This document shows positions 63,285 through 64,000 of a stretch of 64,000 nt of DNA, in pieces; the first letter of the stretch is position 1, and each line of letters begins with the position of its first letter. A program made the translations under genes and the position numbers. The notes under the pieces are model-generated. The model worked only from the letters and a program-made list of their open reading frames with translations. It ran no database searches and was not told the DNA's origin. Source of the stretch: Meridianimarinicoccus sp. MJW13 (lineage in GTDB: Bacteria > Pseudomonadota > Alphaproteobacteria > Rhodobacterales > Rhodobacteraceae); NCBI RefSeq assembly GCF_014901205.1, contig NZ_JACNMU010000006.1, positions 186,001 to 250,000 of the forward strand, written 5' to 3'.

Positions 63285-64000
63285 TGGTAACCGGCGAATT
63301 GAAAAAGAAGATCGATGCCCTCTGGACCGAGTTCTGGACCGGCGGCATCACCAATCCGCTGACGGTAATCGAGCAGATCACCTTCCTGATCTTCGTGCGC
63401 TTGCTCGACGTGAACGAAGCCCGCGACGAAAACCGCCTGAAGCGCAGCGGCGTGGAGTTCAAGCGCCGGTTCAATGCTGATGAACAGGAACTCCGCTGGT
63501 CGCAGTTCCGCCATCTGGGTGCCGACGAGATGCTGCCGCTGGTGCGCGACCGGGTCTTCCCGCATTTCCGCAAGGCATCCGTCGGCACCACCTTTGCCGA
63601 ATTCATGAAGGATGCGCAGCTGATGATCCAGAAGCCCAGCCTTCTGGTGAAGGCGGTCAACATGATCAACGACCTGCCGCTCACCGCTGGCGACACCAAG
63701 GGCGACCTCTACGAATATCTGCTCGGCAAGCTGACCACGGCAGGCATCAACGGACAGTTCCGGACACCGCGCCACATCATCCGCCTGATGGTGGACATGC
63801 TGGAGCCCAAGCCCACCGACGTGATTTCCGACCCGTCATGTGGAACCGGCGGCTTTCTGGTCGAGACGATGAACTATCTTCTCGAAAACCACACGTCGCC
63901 CGAAGCGGTGATGGAGGAAACGGATCCGGACACCGGCAAGACCGAGAAAACCTTCACCGGCGACCTGCTCGAAGATCATTGGACCCATATCCGCAACGAC
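63284..64000 (+). CDS. hsdM: Type I restriction-modification DNA methyltransferase, M subunit (N-terminal part)
   Basis: ATG 63284 overlaps the hsdR stop (TAATG) and has GGAAAG upstream. The 239 codons to the window edge show the HsdM N-terminal domain ([25 protein letters not shown], read in part), the [23 protein letters not shown] region and the SAM-binding [10 protein letters not shown] (Asp183 onward). It methylates adenine in the recognition site to protect host DNA. The NPPF motif, the rest of the gene and hsdS lie outside the window. Confidence 0.96.
   Translation, partial: MVTGELKKKIDALWTEFWTGGITNPLTVIEQITFLIFVRLLDVNEARDENRLKRSGVEFKRRFNADEQELRWSQFRHLGADEMLPLVRDRVFPHFRKASVGTTFAEFMKDAQLMIQKPSLLVKAVNMINDLPLTAGDTKGDLYEYLLGKLTTAGINGQFRTPRHIIRLMVDMLEPKPTDVISDPSCGTGGFLVETMNYLLENHTSPEAVMEETDPDTGKTEKTFTGDLLEDHWTHIRND

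Noticed and set aside
36526-64000. A CRISPR array or cas genes in the element
   Set aside because: No regularly spaced direct repeats or Cas-like proteins were seen; the defence content is restriction, toxin-antitoxin and the GHKL protein.

Overview
The window is high-GC alphaproteobacterial DNA, most likely from the Rhodobacterales (Roseobacter/Paracoccaceae group). Evidence: a hemA of the Rhodobacter C4-pathway type with an FnrL box upstream, a soxBDAG sarcosine oxidase operon, CcmI, DUF1289, DUF455 and bactofilin/M23 gene pairs typical of that order. No taxonomic search could be run.

Bases 1 to about 36,500 are core chromosome. In order: an AsmA-like protein, peroxiredoxin bcp, a DUF455 protein, an M23 peptidase overlapping a bactofilin, a DUF2189 membrane protein, prfB, penicillin-binding protein 1A, an aminotransferase, a BepA-like M48 protease, a DsbA-like oxidoreductase, ispG, a RodZ-like membrane HTH protein, hemA, an M20 dipeptidase, two tRNA-Asp, two decayed genes, two tRNA-Val, lon, an IalB-like protein, tgt, a retropepsin-like/RimK fusion, sufT, an A-type Fe-S carrier, tpiA, sodB, the sarcosine oxidase operon (with a TfoX gene inside it), ccmI, ruvX, a DUF1289 gene and dusA.

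From about 36,500 to the right edge lies an integrative and conjugative element (ICE). It begins with a tyrosine integrase divergent from dusA, a known target for a dedicated integrase family. Cargo and maintenance genes follow: DUF932, a RES-Xre toxin-antitoxin pair, a large ParB-like protein, a Toprim protein, DUF2493, DUF736, a GHKL-ATPase/nuclease-like protein, ParDE and DUF6880. The control and transfer module resembles that of ICEMlSym(R7A): a small Xre repressor divergent from a DUF2285 protein (qseC/qseM-like), an fseA-like gene split by an apparent +1 frameshift, rdfS, DUF2840, traF, a lytic transglycosylase, a relaxase, traG and a CopG-type gene. Instead of the expected trb mating-pair genes, the next segment is a WYL regulator overlapping hsdR and a truncated hsdM, so a type I restriction system sits where the transfer module is broken or interrupted.

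The most unusual signals are: (1) a repeated two-helix leader with an AGAGG loop and compensatory changes directly before the start codons of DUF932 and parB, with simpler relatives before DUF2493 and DUF736; (2) the in-frame-zero stop and +1 shift in the fseA-like gene; (3) an AT-richer, stand-alone GHKL ATPase with a PD-(D/E)XK-like C-terminus, a candidate anti-phage gene; (4) palindromic operators over the promoters of the RES-Xre, ParDE and WYL-hsdR units.
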